A DNA stretch of 64,000 nt from Sphingobium sp. BYY-5 (GTDB taxonomy: Bacteria > Pseudomonadota > Alphaproteobacteria > Sphingomonadales > Sphingomonadaceae). Made by a program: the position numbers and the translations under genes. The stretch lies in NCBI RefSeq assembly GCF_022758885.1, contig NZ_JALEBH010000001.1, positions 2,449,501 through 2,513,500 of the forward strand. Reading direction: 5' to 3'. Shown here piece by piece: positions 26,342-35,558 of this stretch (its first letter is position 1; every line of letters begins with the position of its first letter). The notes beneath the pieces are model-generated. The model was not told the origin of the DNA. It searched no databases and saw only the letters and a list, made by a program, of their open reading frames with translations.

Positions 26342-27502
26342 TCAGGCGTTCGCGGCGTCAAACCGCAGCACCGCCTTGATGACGCGGCCGGCGGCTACGT
26401 CGTCGAACGCCCGGTTGATGTCCGCGAAGTCGTAGAAGGTGATGAGGCGGTCGAACGGGAAGCGACCAGTGCGGTAGAGGCCGATCAGCTCCGGGATCAT
26501 CAGCGCGGAAATTGCGTCGCCCTGGATGATGCCCTGCAGCATCTGCCCGATGGTGAGGCGCGATGCGTCGACGAACGCGCCCGAATGCGCGTTGAAGGCG
26601 ACGAAGCCGAAATGCCCCATCGGCGCCAGCGCGCCGATACCGGCATCGAGATTGGCGGCACGCCCGCTGGTATCGAGGACGAATTCGACCCCGCGTGGCG
26701 TGATCGCGCGGATCGCGGCCGTAACGTCCGGCCCATCGGCGGCGTTCACGACGTGCGTCGCTCCGAGTTCGCTTGCGAGCGCGAGCCGTTCGGCATTCAC
26801 ATCGATCGCGATGATGGTTGTGGCGTCCGCGACCTTCGCCGCCATGATGGCGGCGAGGCCGACCGCGCCGACGCCGAAGACCGCGACGCTCGCGCCAACC
26901 GGCACCTTCAACGCCTTGAGGATCGCGCCCGCGCCCGTCTGAAAGCCGCAGCCTAGCGGCCCCAAAATCTCCAGCGGAACATCATCCGGCACTTTGACGG
27001 TGTTGCGCTGGTGGGCCAGCGCATAGGTCGCGAAGGACGATTGGCCGAAGAAATGCGCGTGGAGGTCGTTGGCGCCGTGTCGCTCGACGCCGATGGTGCC
27101 GTCCAGCCGTGCCCCCGCGAAATTCGCCTCCCAGACCTTCTCGCAATAGGCGGCGTGAGAGGACAGGCACGGCTTGCATTGTCCGCAGGAATGATAGGAC
27201 AGCACGACATGGTCGCCCGGCTTTAGATGGGTGACCGATACGCCGGTCCGTACGACGACGCCGGCGCCTTCGTGACCGAGAATAGCGGGCAACGGCGACG
27301 GCATCAGTTGTTGGCGGACATGCGAGTCGGTGGCGCAGATGCCAGTCGCGACCATGCGAATTAGAACTTCGTCGGCTCGCGGCGCTTCGAGAGCGATGTC
27401 CTGCATGATGAAGGGTCCATCCTTTTGCTCGACCACGGCCGCGCGGGCATGGGTGATCGTGGCGTGTTGCCGTGCGGAACTTGCGAGTGCTGGCTGATTC
27501 AT
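26342..27502 (-). CDS. Zinc-dependent alcohol dehydrogenase (aryl-alcohol type)
   Basis: A 386-residue medium-chain dehydrogenase. The catalytic zinc ligands are C56 (GICATD) and H77-E78 (GHEGAGVV). Four structural zinc cysteines are at 106, 109, 112 and 120 (CGQCKPC and the later YC). The NAD-binding motif is VFGVGAVGLAAIMAAK. The LGPLGCGFQTGAGAIL segment is typical of aryl-alcohol/benzyl-alcohol dehydrogenases. It would oxidise an alcohol to the aldehyde used by the downstream dehydrogenase. The gene is divergent from a LysR gene with a 104-base shared promoter region. Confidence 0.94.
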   Translation of the reverse strand: MNQPALASSARQHATITHARAAVVEQKDGPFIMQDIALEAPRADEVLIRMVATGICATDSHVRQQLMPSPLPAILGHEGAGVVVRTGVSVTHLKPGDHVVLSYHSCGQCKPCLSSHAAYCEKVWEANFAGARLDGTIGVERHGANDLHAHFFGQSSFATYALAHQRNTVKVPDDVPLEILGPLGCGFQTGAGAILKALKVPVGASVAVFGVGAVGLAAIMAAKVADATTIIAIDVNAERLALASELGATHVVNAADGPDVTAAIRAITPRGVEFVLDTSGRAANLDAGIGALAPMGHFGFVAFNAHSGAFVDASRLTIGQMLQGIIQGDAISALMIPELIGLYRTGRFPFDRLITFYDFADINRAFDDVAAGRVIKAVLRFDAANA

Positions 27503-27606
27503 CGGGGCCTCCATGAGGTCGTAAGCGGTCTTCCGCTGCATCGCCGTCTGGTTTACCTCTCGTGTACTGTTGCAATAGCCGCCAAGGCAGGAACTTGGAG
27601 TTGCGT

Positions 27607-28506
27607 ATGCCGGAACCCGCGCCCGTGGATCTGCTCGATGTCATCGCTTTCGTCCGCGTGGTTGAGACGGGAAGCATTGCGAATGCAGCGGCGCGCCTCG
27701 GCATCGCCAAATCGATCGTCAGCCGCCGTGTGAGCCGCCTGGAGGGAGTGCTCGGTGCCCAGCTGCTGACGCGCACCCCGCGCGGCACGACGCTGACCGA
27801 TATCGGCCGCGAGTATCACGAGCGGGCCGCCGCCGGCCTGTTGGAGCTGGAGTCAGCGCGCGAGGTCGTCACCAAGTCGACCAGCGAGATCTTCGGGCAG
27901 CTTCGCATCCAGGTGCCGGCCGCCTTCGGCGAGTTCCTGCTGGCACCGCTCCTTGCCGAGTTCGCGGCGCGCTATCCGCGCATCGAGTTCGACGTCCGGT
28001 TCACCGATCGCCAGGTGGACATGATCGCGGAGGCCTATGATCTGGCGATCTGGCCCGGTGCCGTGCCGGACTCGATCCTCATCACGCGCAAACTGGCCAA
28101 GGTGCGATGGGCGATGGTGGCGAGCCCGGCCTATCTTGATGCGCGGGGGCGTCCCGCCCGGCCGGCGGACCTGGCCGACCACGATACCATCCTTTATGCG
28201 CTCGATCCCGGCCGCTGGCGACTACAGGGACCAGATGGCTTGGAGCCCGTGCGGATAAACTCGCGCTTCTGCACCGACAACGGGCGGATGCTGCTGGCCG
28301 CGGCGCGCGCGGGTCTCGGCATCGTGCTCGTCCCCATGTTCATGGTTGAAGAGCCGCTGGCACGCGGCGAGTTCGAGGCGGTGCTGCCGGACTTCCCGCA
28401 CGAGGGCGGCGACCTGCAGATTTTCATGCCGCCAGCACGCGCCGGTATTGCACGGGTGCGGGCACTCGTCGCCTTTCTTTACGAAAAGTTCGACCGCGAA
28501 GTCTGA
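27607..28506 (+). CDS. LysR-type transcriptional regulator
   Basis: A 299-residue LysR protein. The HTH is in FVRVVETGSIANAAARLGIAKSIVSRRVSRLEGVLG, and the effector domain has FDVRFTDRQVDMIAEAYDLAIWPG. The ATG at 27607 was chosen as it gives the usual spacing to the HTH. It is divergent from the alcohol dehydrogenase gene and so probably regulates the alcohol dehydrogenase/MBL hydrolase/aldehyde dehydrogenase set. It ends 9 bases before the stop of the convergent MFS gene. Confidence 0.92.
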   Translation: MPEPAPVDLLDVIAFVRVVETGSIANAAARLGIAKSIVSRRVSRLEGVLGAQLLTRTPRGTTLTDIGREYHERAAAGLLELESAREVVTKSTSEIFGQLRIQVPAAFGEFLLAPLLAEFAARYPRIEFDVRFTDRQVDMIAEAYDLAIWPGAVPDSILITRKLAKVRWAMVASPAYLDARGRPARPADLADHDTILYALDPGRWRLQGPDGLEPVRINSRFCTDNGRMLLAAARAGLGIVLVPMFMVEEPLARGEFEAVLPDFPHEGGDLQIFMPPARAGIARVRALVAFLYEKFDREV

Positions 28507-28514
28507 GGTGTGCG

Positions 28515-30155
28515 TCAGACCCGTCCGAATGCGGCCAAAATCAACATGACGCCGCAGATCGCCAGCGCCGCCATGATCGCTCCGATCGCCGGAAGGACAC
28601 GTGGCTGTGTCCATCCCGAACCGGCGGTAGACGCTTCCTCCTTACTTGCCGCGCCGGCGCTCACTTCGGCCCGCAGCTCGGCAAGGCGCCGACGTACGCG
28701 CAATAAGAGGAGTCCCGCCAGGTACAGGGTCGTGGCAAGACCAAGCACCGCTGCGAGCCGGATCGTGTCGGCTCGAGCCGCCTGCTCGGCCGCGCCCGCC
28801 GCGAGCCGCCAATCCATGTAACTGCCGAGCAGCGCCGGGCCGGCGACCGCGCCCAACGCATTGACGACCCCAAACAGGACGATGAAGCTGATGAGTGCGC
28901 CACTGCCATGCCGCAAGGCGCTCGTGATGCCGAGCAGCAGCGCCGGCCCAAGGAAGAAGGTGCCGGCGACCGCGATCGCGGCCTGAGACACGTAGAGGCG
29001 CGCCAGATGACGCGGTTCCGTCGCGGCACTGTCGACCAACGCTGCGATCGCGACGATGCCGATGGCCAGCATCATCGGTCGTGCGATTTTCTCGAGGTTT
29101 ACGCACATCGTGCTGGCGAGAACGCCCGTGACCGCGCTTGCGAGCATCACCGCTGCCAGCGATTCAAATTCGTTCGGACGTGCGCCGAGCCAGCGCACTG
29201 CGTCCAGCGCCATCTCCTGTTCGGCCAGCACCAGCCGGATGAGGAATACCGCTGCAGCGAAGCGCCAGACGTCTCCGTGGGTCAGCCAGCGCAGGTCGAT
29301 CAGCGGTGTCGCGCGGCGCAACTCGATGACGCCGGCCGCCAGCAGCGCTGGCGGAGAGGCAAGCAGCGTCACGACGATCCATTGGGTGTGCAGCCACCCT
29401 TCAAAACGCCCCAGGCCCAACGCAGCGGTGATCGCGGCCAGTGCGCCGCCTAGGAGGACGAACGTAAAGAGATCCAGCGGCTCGAGCACGCGCGCTCGCT
29501 CGGCGGGTGGAAGGCGCAGCACGCCGACTGCTGCGAGAGACAGCAGCGCAAGGCCGGCTTCGAGCAGGAACAGCGAACGCCACCCGTCGACGCCAAGCAG
29601 CGAGGGAGACAGGAGCCGCGCCAATGGCACGGCGCATTGCGTTATGCCAATCCCCAGGACCAGCCCGCGAAGGCGCCACTTTGTCGGAAACGCCTGCATC
29701 GTGTGGAACAGGCACAGCGGGATCAACGTCACGGAGACGAAGCCGCCAATCGCACGCAGGAGCACCATCGCCGCGATGTCTGTCACCAAAGCCTGCGCGA
29801 GCGCCGCGGCGACGTAGAGGCCGAGGGCCACCAGCGCGAAGCGCCGCAGGCCATATTGCTGCCGGACCTTGATCAGCAGCAGGTTCGCCGGGACGGCAGC
29901 GGCGACATAGCTGGTCGACAGCCATGCCGCCTGGGTCGGACTCAAGCCCAGCACCTGTCGCACCTGCACCAGATTGGCGCTCACCAGCGCCCCGCCGAGA
30001 CCTACCGTCGTTCCGACCAGTACGCCCACCACCATATGGGCCAATCGGGTCCCCGCCTTGTGCGATGGGGACGCGGGCGAACCGACGGCCGCTGGCCGCT
30101 CGTGCGCTGGAAAGTCATGGGCTTCGTCATCGAAGAACGCACGCAGCGACCTCAT
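28515..30155 (-). CDS. MFS transporter, DHA2 (EmrB-like) family
   Basis: A 546-residue exporter. An N-terminal cytoplasmic segment of about 45 residues precedes roughly 14 hydrophobic helices, the number usual for DHA2/EmrB drug exporters. The N-terminal half has VVGVLVGTTVGLGGALVSANLVQVRQVLGLSPTQAAWLSTSYVAAAV, close to the EmrB pattern. A longer in-frame upstream extension (to 30341) was rejected because it is low-complexity and has no ribosome site. It is divergent from the pirin gene and likely exports a toxic organic compound. Confidence 0.88.
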   Translation of the reverse strand: MRSLRAFFDDEAHDFPAHERPAAVGSPASPSHKAGTRLAHMVVGVLVGTTVGLGGALVSANLVQVRQVLGLSPTQAAWLSTSYVAAAVPANLLLIKVRQQYGLRRFALVALGLYVAAALAQALVTDIAAMVLLRAIGGFVSVTLIPLCLFHTMQAFPTKWRLRGLVLGIGITQCAVPLARLLSPSLLGVDGWRSLFLLEAGLALLSLAAVGVLRLPPAERARVLEPLDLFTFVLLGGALAAITAALGLGRFEGWLHTQWIVVTLLASPPALLAAGVIELRRATPLIDLRWLTHGDVWRFAAAVFLIRLVLAEQEMALDAVRWLGARPNEFESLAAVMLASAVTGVLASTMCVNLEKIARPMMLAIGIVAIAALVDSAATEPRHLARLYVSQAAIAVAGTFFLGPALLLGITSALRHGSGALISFIVLFGVVNALGAVAGPALLGSYMDWRLAAGAAEQAARADTIRLAAVLGLATTLYLAGLLLLRVRRRLAELRAEVSAGAASKEEASTAGSGWTQPRVLPAIGAIMAALAICGVMLILAAFGRV

Positions 30156-30370
30156 GGCTTTGCTCCTGCTGCGCCACCCAAGTGTTTCGGTATCGCTCCT
30201 GAGTAGAGGATCGATCGCGAAACTTCTTCCCTGTTCGGGTTGCGCGTCCAGCAACGCTGAGTTCTTCGATCCCCGTCTTGATTGTGGCGAGGGTATTTCG
30301 AAATGATGAGGCACAAATCGACACAATGACTGGGTCGGCAATAGTCGGGCCTCACCCGAAGGGATGGAAC

Positions 30371-31231
30371 ATGCTTCACAGATCGATCGATCGTGTCACC
30401 GTCATACCGCCGCTCGGACCTGGCTTCGATGGCGAGCGTCACAAGGCGGCGCTGGTGGTGGCACCGGGAAATTTCCACGCCACCGACCCGTTTTTCCTGA
30501 TGGCGGACGACCACATCACGCTGGAAGGGCGCTTCGGCGAGGCGCATCCCCATGCCGGGCTGGAAACTGTAACTTTCATGCTGAACGGCACGATGGAGGA
30601 CACCGGCGGCCGGCTGGCGGAAGGCGACGTCGAATGGATGACGGCGGGCAGCGGCATCGTCCATTCAGAAGATGCGATGGTATCGACCGGTATGCGATTG
30701 TTCCAGTTGTGGCTGGTCCTGCCTGAGGAACAGCGCAACATGCCGCCGAGAGTGCAGATCCTGCAGCGCGCGGCGATGCCGGTCCATCTCGAACCGGGGG
30801 TCGAGGCGACGGTCTACAGCGGCCGGTTGGGTGAGGCGGCGGCGGCGACGAAGAATGCGGTGCCCGTCACGCTGGCGGACATCCGGCTGGAGCCGGGTGC
30901 TAGCTTCGCGCCGGAACTGCCCGCCGCCTATAACGCCTTCACGGTGGTAATCGATGGTGAGGCGACGGCCGGTGCCGGTGGCGAACCGCTGTCGGAGAAC
31001 ATGGTCGGCTGGACCGGTCCCGCCGGCGGCGGTTCCAGCACGCTCGCGTTACGAGCGGGCGCGAAAGGCGCCCGGATATTGCTGTACGCCGGACAGCCCC
31101 AGAACGTTGAGGTCGTGGCGCAGGGACCGTTCATTGCCGGCTCCCGCGACGAGCTGGCGGAATACTACGCCGCTTATCGCCATGGCAGGTTCCCGCACGC
31201 CGGCACGATGCGGCCGGTCGCCCTCGCATGA
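30371..31231 (+). CDS. Pirin family protein
   Basis: A 286-residue bicupin. The metal-binding residues of pirins are all present: H59 and H61 (AHPHAGLETVTF) and H98 and E100 (GSGIVHSE). The C-terminal cupin carries LRAGAKGARILLYAGQP. Bacterial pirins have been shown to have quercetin dioxygenase activity or to modulate partner enzymes; which applies here is unknown. The ATG at 30371 has AAGGGA upstream. A quinone oxidoreductase gene follows 26 bases after its stop, so they are probably co-transcribed. Confidence 0.93.
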   Translation: MLHRSIDRVTVIPPLGPGFDGERHKAALVVAPGNFHATDPFFLMADDHITLEGRFGEAHPHAGLETVTFMLNGTMEDTGGRLAEGDVEWMTAGSGIVHSEDAMVSTGMRLFQLWLVLPEEQRNMPPRVQILQRAAMPVHLEPGVEATVYSGRLGEAAAATKNAVPVTLADIRLEPGASFAPELPAAYNAFTVVIDGEATAGAGGEPLSENMVGWTGPAGGGSSTLALRAGAKGARILLYAGQPQNVEVVAQGPFIAGSRDELAEYYAAYRHGRFPHAGTMRPVALA

Positions 31232-31257
31232 CGCGGTCAAATCCGGAGGTGTCGAGC

Positions 31258-32214
31258 ATGGCTAGGAAAATCGAGATACGGGAGACCGGCACGCCTGCCG
31301 TCCTGAGAGTGGTGGAGGCAGAGGTCGGATTGCCTGGCGCCGGGCAGGTACGACTGGTGCAAACAGCGATCGGCATCAACTATGTCGATGTCATGGTCCG
31401 CAAGGGTCTTTACCCGATGCGGCTTCCCGCCACGCTGGGCTTCGAAGCGGCGGGTGTGGTCGAGGCCGTCGGCTCAGGGGTGGCGGGCTTCGCACCGGGA
31501 GACCGCGTCGCCTATTTCTTCTTCGAGGGAGCATACGCCACCGCCTCGCTTGTCCCTGCCGAGGCGCTCGTTCGCCTGCCGGACGACATCTGCGACGAGG
31601 TGGCGGCGACCTTCCTTGCGAAGGGACTGACGGCCTGGATGGGATTGTACGCCCTGCATTCGTTGAAGGCAGGTGAGGTCGCCCTCGTGCTCGGGGCATC
31701 GGGTAGCGTCGGGTCGATCCTGTCGCGCTGGGCGCGGTCGCTTGGGGCAACGGTGATCGGTGTGGCAGGATCGGCCGGCAAACTGGCGTCGGTCGCGGCC
31801 GGCGCCGACCATGCATTCGTCGCCGACGATCTGACGCTTTCCGACAAAGTCCGCGCGATCGTTCCCGCCGGCGTGGATGTGGTCTACGACTTCGTCGGAC
31901 GTGCAACCTTTCCGTTGGCGGTCGCGTGCGTGCGGGATGGCGGCGTGATCGCCACGATCGGCGCCGCGTCGGGACAGGCGTCTCCCGCGGCCGATCAGCT
32001 CCGCTCCTGCGCCGTCCAACTCCGGGGCGGCGGCACGCCGCAATATGTTCGGGGCGAAACGGTTGCGGTTGCCACGGCGCAGCTCTGGGGCACGATCCGC
32101 GACGGCCTTTTTAGTGATCTCCAGGTGGCCCGATATACGTTCGACAGGATCGCCGCCGCACACGAGGACATGGAAGCACGGCGGCTTACCGGCCTTCCTG
32201 TTGCGATAGTGTGA
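31258..32214 (+). CDS. Quinone oxidoreductase, zinc-free MDR family
   Basis: A 318-residue medium-chain dehydrogenase of the QOR (zeta-crystallin) type. [15 protein letters not shown], the [13 protein letters not shown] motif and the NADPH loop [22 protein letters not shown] are typical. The zinc cysteines and histidines of alcohol dehydrogenases are absent, as expected. It reduces quinones or enones with NADPH. The ATG at 31258 has GGAGGT seven bases upstream; the ATG at 31228 that overlaps the pirin stop is less likely. Confidence 0.92.
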   Translation: MARKIEIRETGTPAVLRVVEAEVGLPGAGQVRLVQTAIGINYVDVMVRKGLYPMRLPATLGFEAAGVVEAVGSGVAGFAPGDRVAYFFFEGAYATASLVPAEALVRLPDDICDEVAATFLAKGLTAWMGLYALHSLKAGEVALVLGASGSVGSILSRWARSLGATVIGVAGSAGKLASVAAGADHAFVADDLTLSDKVRAIVPAGVDVVYDFVGRATFPLAVACVRDGGVIATIGAASGQASPAADQLRSCAVQLRGGGTPQYVRGETVAVATAQLWGTIRDGLFSDLQVARYTFDRIAAAHEDMEARRLTGLPVAIV

Positions 32215-32272
32215 CATCCATGCAGGTGTGCGCTTCTTTTGCTCCCCGAATTCACTTCATGGGAGATATCCA

Positions 32273-33277
32273 ATGATTGAAACCATGAAGGCGGTTGTTC
32301 TTAGCCGCTTCGGCGGGGCCGACGCATTCGAACTGCTCGACGTTCCCGTGCCGCCAGTCGGCGCCCGGCAGCTGCGCGTCCGGGTTCATGCCACGGCGAT
32401 CAACCCGCTCGACTACCAGATCCGTCGCGGTGATTATGCCGATCTGGTGCCCTTGCCTGCTATCATCGGACACGACGTCTCTGGCGTCGTCGAGGAAGCG
32501 GGGACCGACGTGACGGACTTCGCGGCAGGCGATGAGGTCTACTATACGCCCCGGATCTTCGGTGACGCAGGCTCCTATGCCGAACGGCACGTCGTCGACG
32601 TCGACCTGGTGGCCCGCAAGCCGTCGAACCTCACTCATGTCGAGGCGGCCAGCCTGACGCTGGTCGGGGGTACCGTCGTGGAAGCGTTCGTGACGCGTGC
32701 GCGCCTTGCTGTCGGGGAAACCGTTCTTATCCACGGCGGCGCCGGGGGCGTGGGAACGATCGCGATCCAGGTTGCCAAGGCGATCGGCGCCCGCGTGCTG
32801 ACCACCGCGCGTGCCGGAGACCATGCGTTTGTGCAGTCGCTCGGCGCCGACGAGGCGATCGATCATAGCATGGAGGATTATGTCGATGCCGTGACGCGGC
32901 TGACGGGCGGCCGCGGCGTCGATGTCGTGTTCGACACGATCGGCGGCGATACGCTGACGCGTAGTCCGTTGGCGCTCGCGGACATGGGACGTGTCGTCAG
33001 CATTGTTGACATTCCACAGCCGCAGAACCTCATCGAGGCATGGGGCAGAAACGCTGCATATCACTTCGTTTTCACACGCCAGAATCGAGGCAAGCTTGAT
33101 CTGCTTACCGATCTCGCGGAACGCGGCCTCGTCCGGCCCGTCGTAGGTGCGGTTCTGCCGCTGGCCCGCGTCGGAGAGGCGCACGAACTTTTAGAGGGCA
33201 GAAGCGCCTATGCCCTTCGTGGGAAGGTGGCGATTGACGTAGTGGGAGACACCGTCTCTCTCCCGCCCCGCCGCTAG
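32273..33277 (+). CDS. NADPH quinone oxidoreductase/MDR family dehydrogenase
   Basis: A 334-residue medium-chain dehydrogenase, related to but distinct from the preceding gene. It has [52 protein letters not shown], and the cofactor loop [22 protein letters not shown]. Zinc ligands are not present. Likely reaction: NADPH-dependent reduction of an activated double bond or quinone. It follows the other QOR gene by 58 bases and closes the redox operon that starts with pirin. Confidence 0.92.
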   Translation: MIETMKAVVLSRFGGADAFELLDVPVPPVGARQLRVRVHATAINPLDYQIRRGDYADLVPLPAIIGHDVSGVVEEAGTDVTDFAAGDEVYYTPRIFGDAGSYAERHVVDVDLVARKPSNLTHVEAASLTLVGGTVVEAFVTRARLAVGETVLIHGGAGGVGTIAIQVAKAIGARVLTTARAGDHAFVQSLGADEAIDHSMEDYVDAVTRLTGGRGVDVVFDTIGGDTLTRSPLALADMGRVVSIVDIPQPQNLIEAWGRNAAYHFVFTRQNRGKLDLLTDLAERGLVRPVVGAVLPLARVGEAHELLEGRSAYALRGKVAIDVVGDTVSLPPRR

Positions 33278-33335
33278 CCGCCGACGATTCAGCAGCCCTC
33301 TCCTAAGTGGTGATCGCAAGGTTCGCGCAACCTTC

Positions 33336-33820
33336 ATGGTGCTCTCGCGTGCGGCCATGTCGCCGATGTCTCAGCGGAAACGCTGCCACGTCGGCGCGCA
33401 GGCGTCATCAGGCATCCTGTTCGGCGAAATCGGTCAGCCGCTACTCGAATGGCTACTCGGGACCCGTGTCGACTACAGCGGTTACGGCGCGCTCGTCGGT
33501 AACGAGAGAGCGGCACTGCAACTGCTCGCTTACGCCCTGACCAGCGCGGCGATCGGCGAAGAGGTGCTGTTCCGCGGCTTCTTCCTGCATCAGATGACCG
33601 CTATCTTCGGCGAAGGTGCCGCTGCGCGGCGCGCCGCGATCCTAGCGAGCGGGGCGCTCTTTGGTATCGCGCACTTCATTCAGGGATGGCTCGGTATCCT
33701 CTTCATCGGTATCATGGGCCTTGTCTTCGCAGCGGGCGGAACCTTTGGGCGTTGATCATGGCGCACGCGCTGATCGATACCTACGGCATCGCGATGATGT
33801 ACCTGGGCCGCTATAGCTGA
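33336..33820 (+). pseudogene. CPBP-family intramembrane protease, frameshifted
   Basis: The first frame (33336-33755) encodes the EExxxR motif as EEVLFRGFF and the second histidine block FGIAHFIQGWLGILFIGIMGLVF, then stops after GGTFGR. The next frame continues with GRNLWALIMAHALIDTYGIAMMYLGRYS, which is the conserved third block (AH-x3-D) of CPBP proteases, and stops at 33820. A frameshift near 33740, with loss of several residues of the preceding loop, therefore separates the two parts. The N-terminal region is also short. The gene is probably inactive. Confidence 0.8.
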
Positions 33821-34138
33821 GGTGGCCAGCCTATTCCGGTGTAGGACCAAGACTAACGGTCCTTGGTACGGCATCTCGCCCCCCAATTTGGTCGATCAGT
33901 TCACGAAGACCGCGAAAGACGCTAATCTCAATCGGCCCCGGGCTGCAAAACCTCCATCTTTCGTCGAGCTGAAGCATCGTAGTCACCGTGCCGCAGAACG
34001 CAGCCGCCGTCCCGTGGCCGGTGTTTTAGAGCTTGAGGCCGGCGCCGGGTGATATCCAGTTCCGCGGCTGGACGGTCGCATCCGTACAGTTTCGATGTCA
34101 AGTTGCGGGACCGCTGGGTGACGAGGTCCCGGGCACCC
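33821..34138. other. Region without a recognisable gene
   Basis: About 320 bases between the CPBP pseudogene and the conjugation remnant. No long frame, terminator or repeat could be supported. It lies at a junction between two different accessory segments and may contain decayed sequence. Confidence 0.35.
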
Positions 34139-34354
34139 TCAGTCAGGCCCCCCAGCCGAAGAACCGATATTGTCCGTTAGCAGCTTCAGGCTTCGATACT
34201 GCACCAGCGTCGCCCTCCCGACTTTGGTCACTTCAAGCTCGCCAGTCTGGATGAGCTCGTAGATTCGCGAACGGCTCAGCCCGGTAATCCGCACCGCCGT
34301 CGAGATCCGCACCGTCAGCGGTTCGATCTTCTTCTCCCAGGCGCGCTCGATCAT
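34139..34354 (-). CDS. Helix-turn-helix protein, excisionase/AlpA-like
   Basis: A 71-residue protein with an MerR-type HTH of the HTH_17/excisionase group: VRISTAVRITGLSRSRIYELIQTGELEVTKVGRATLV. The ATG at 34354 has GGAG at good spacing and overlaps the DUF2274 stop (ATGA). A GTG at 34372 is an alternative. Such genes often sit at the end of trb modules in integrative conjugative elements and control excision or transfer. Confidence 0.8.
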   Translation of the reverse strand: MIERAWEKKIEPLTVRISTAVRITGLSRSRIYELIQTGELEVTKVGRATLVQYRSLKLLTDNIGSSAGGPD

Positions 34355-34581
34355 CTCGCACTCCGTGCCCACGCCACGCGCGACCGCGCGAAGCCGCGAT
34401 CGCTCTCAAGAAAGGCGGAAAGCATAACAGGGATCAATTCCGCGACAGGTTCCTCCATCCCATAGGTGTCGGCATAGATCGCGGCGTAGGCCTGCAAGGC
34501 TGCCTGCAGATCCGGGGTGATCGTGATGGTCAGCTTCACTGCAGTTCGATCCGGCAACTTCCTAAGTTTCAGGTTGGTCAT
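34351..34581 (-). CDS. DUF2274 protein
   Basis: A 76-residue protein starting MTNLKLRKLPDRTAVKLTITITPDL, with the downstream EPVAELIPVMLSAFLESDRGF typical of DUF2274. The family is nearly always found directly downstream of trbI in alphaproteobacterial Trb conjugation operons; its role is unknown. Here it follows a trbI fragment by 19 bases. Confidence 0.88.
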   Translation of the reverse strand: MTNLKLRKLPDRTAVKLTITITPDLQAALQAYAAIYADTYGMEEPVAELIPVMLSAFLESDRGFARSRVAWARSAR

Positions 34582-34600
34582 GTCATTCTGCCTTTCCACG

Positions 34601-34801
34601 CTACGGCGCGAGGTCGATGTCGCGAGTTACCAGCACGCGCACAGGCGCACCCGGGCGGATGGTGATCGTCGGCTCGATGTCGAGATTGCGTCGCGTGATC
34701 CGGTCGCCGCCGCGGATCGTATTTGATTGCGCGGATTCGCGAAGCGCCTGCACGAGATCGCTCTCGCCCGAGATCGACAGTTCCGACCCAACCCCCAGCA
34801 T
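34601..34801 (-). pseudogene. trbI: trbI 3'-end fragment
   Basis: The 66 residues SGESDLVQALRESAQSNTIRGGDRITRRNLDIEPTITIRPGAPVRVLVTRDIDLAP match the C terminus of TrbI, the VirB10-like scaffold of Trb type IV secretion systems. TrbI is normally over 350 residues; the upstream part is gone, and sequence beyond 34801 belongs to the AbiE operator region. This shows that a conjugation operon once ran through here and was cut at this point. No other trb gene is present. Confidence 0.85.
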
Positions 34802-34877
34802 TTGTTAGAAATCCGCGTCATGTATCTGACAAACTGATTGCGGTTTGTCAGAATTGCGTATACACGCTTCTGACAAA
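34801..34877 (+). promoter_or_regulatory. Probable AbiEi operators: two inverted repeats upstream of abiEi
   Basis: Four copies of an eight-base word alternate in orientation: TTTGTTAG (34801), CTGACAAA (34826), TTTGTCAG (34844) and CTGACAAA (34870). They form two inverted repeats, 34801-34833 (one mismatch) and 34844-34877 (perfect TTTGTCAGAA/TTCTGACAAA). The second ends nine bases before the abiEi ATG. AbiEi proteins are known to repress their own operon by binding paired inverted repeats, so this is the likely autoregulatory site. Confidence 0.75.
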
Positions 34878-34886
34878 GGAATTGCC

Positions 34887-35558
34887 ATGCGCGGGCCGGG
34901 TCTCGATCTCAAAAGTGCCATATCAAGCCGGATGGTCTCCGGAGGCGTGCCTTCAGTCTGGACGCCGCAGGACTTTCTCGATCTCGGCTCTCGCGACGCC
35001 GTCGATCAGGCGCTCCATCGACTGACCCGCAATGGCGACATTCGCAGGATTGCCCGTGGCCTCTATGACAAGCCCAAACTCAACCCCCTCACGGGCAAGT
35101 CCACGCACCCCGATCCGCGCGCCGTCGTCGATGCGCTGGCTCGCCGGGACCAAGCCCGTATCCTCGTCGATGGCGTAACCGCGGCCAACGATCTAGGACT
35201 CTCCGATGCCGTCCCGGCTCGCATCGTCGTCCATACCGATGCAAGATTGAAGCCCATTACGCTCGGCAACCTCAAGATCGATTTCAAAACCACTGCGCCA
35301 AGTCGGCTTCACTGGGCTGGGCGGCCAGCGATGCGTGTCGTTCAGGCCCTGCATTGGTTGCACGACGCCGGGGGCGACACCGATCCGGCTGTTGCCAAGC
35401 GCCTGCGCACCATCTTCGCCCACCCTGATCACGGCGCCGACATCGTCAACGACCTCCAGGCCGATATGCTGACGCTCCCGCTCTGGATGCAGAATATCCT
35501 GCGCGATACGATACCGGTTACCTCGTCAGCTGACCGCCTGAAGACCAAGCGAGCATGA
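34887..35558 (+). CDS. abiEi: Type IV toxin-antitoxin antitoxin AbiEi (DUF6088)
   Basis: A 223-residue protein. The N-terminal winged helix is VWTPQDFLDLGSRDAVDQALHRLTRNGDIRRIARGLYDKPK, as in DUF6088/AbiEi antitoxins; the C-terminal domain has ILVDGVTAANDLGLSDAVPARIVVHTDA. AbiEi represses its own promoter and counters AbiEii. The ATG at 34887 has AAGGA upstream; an upstream in-frame start lies inside the operator and was rejected. Its stop overlaps the toxin start by four bases (ATGA), the usual arrangement of this system. Confidence 0.93.
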   Translation: MRGPGLDLKSAISSRMVSGGVPSVWTPQDFLDLGSRDAVDQALHRLTRNGDIRRIARGLYDKPKLNPLTGKSTHPDPRAVVDALARRDQARILVDGVTAANDLGLSDAVPARIVVHTDARLKPITLGNLKIDFKTTAPSRLHWAGRPAMRVVQALHWLHDAGGDTDPAVAKRLRTIFAHPDHGADIVNDLQADMLTLPLWMQNILRDTIPVTSSADRLKTKRA

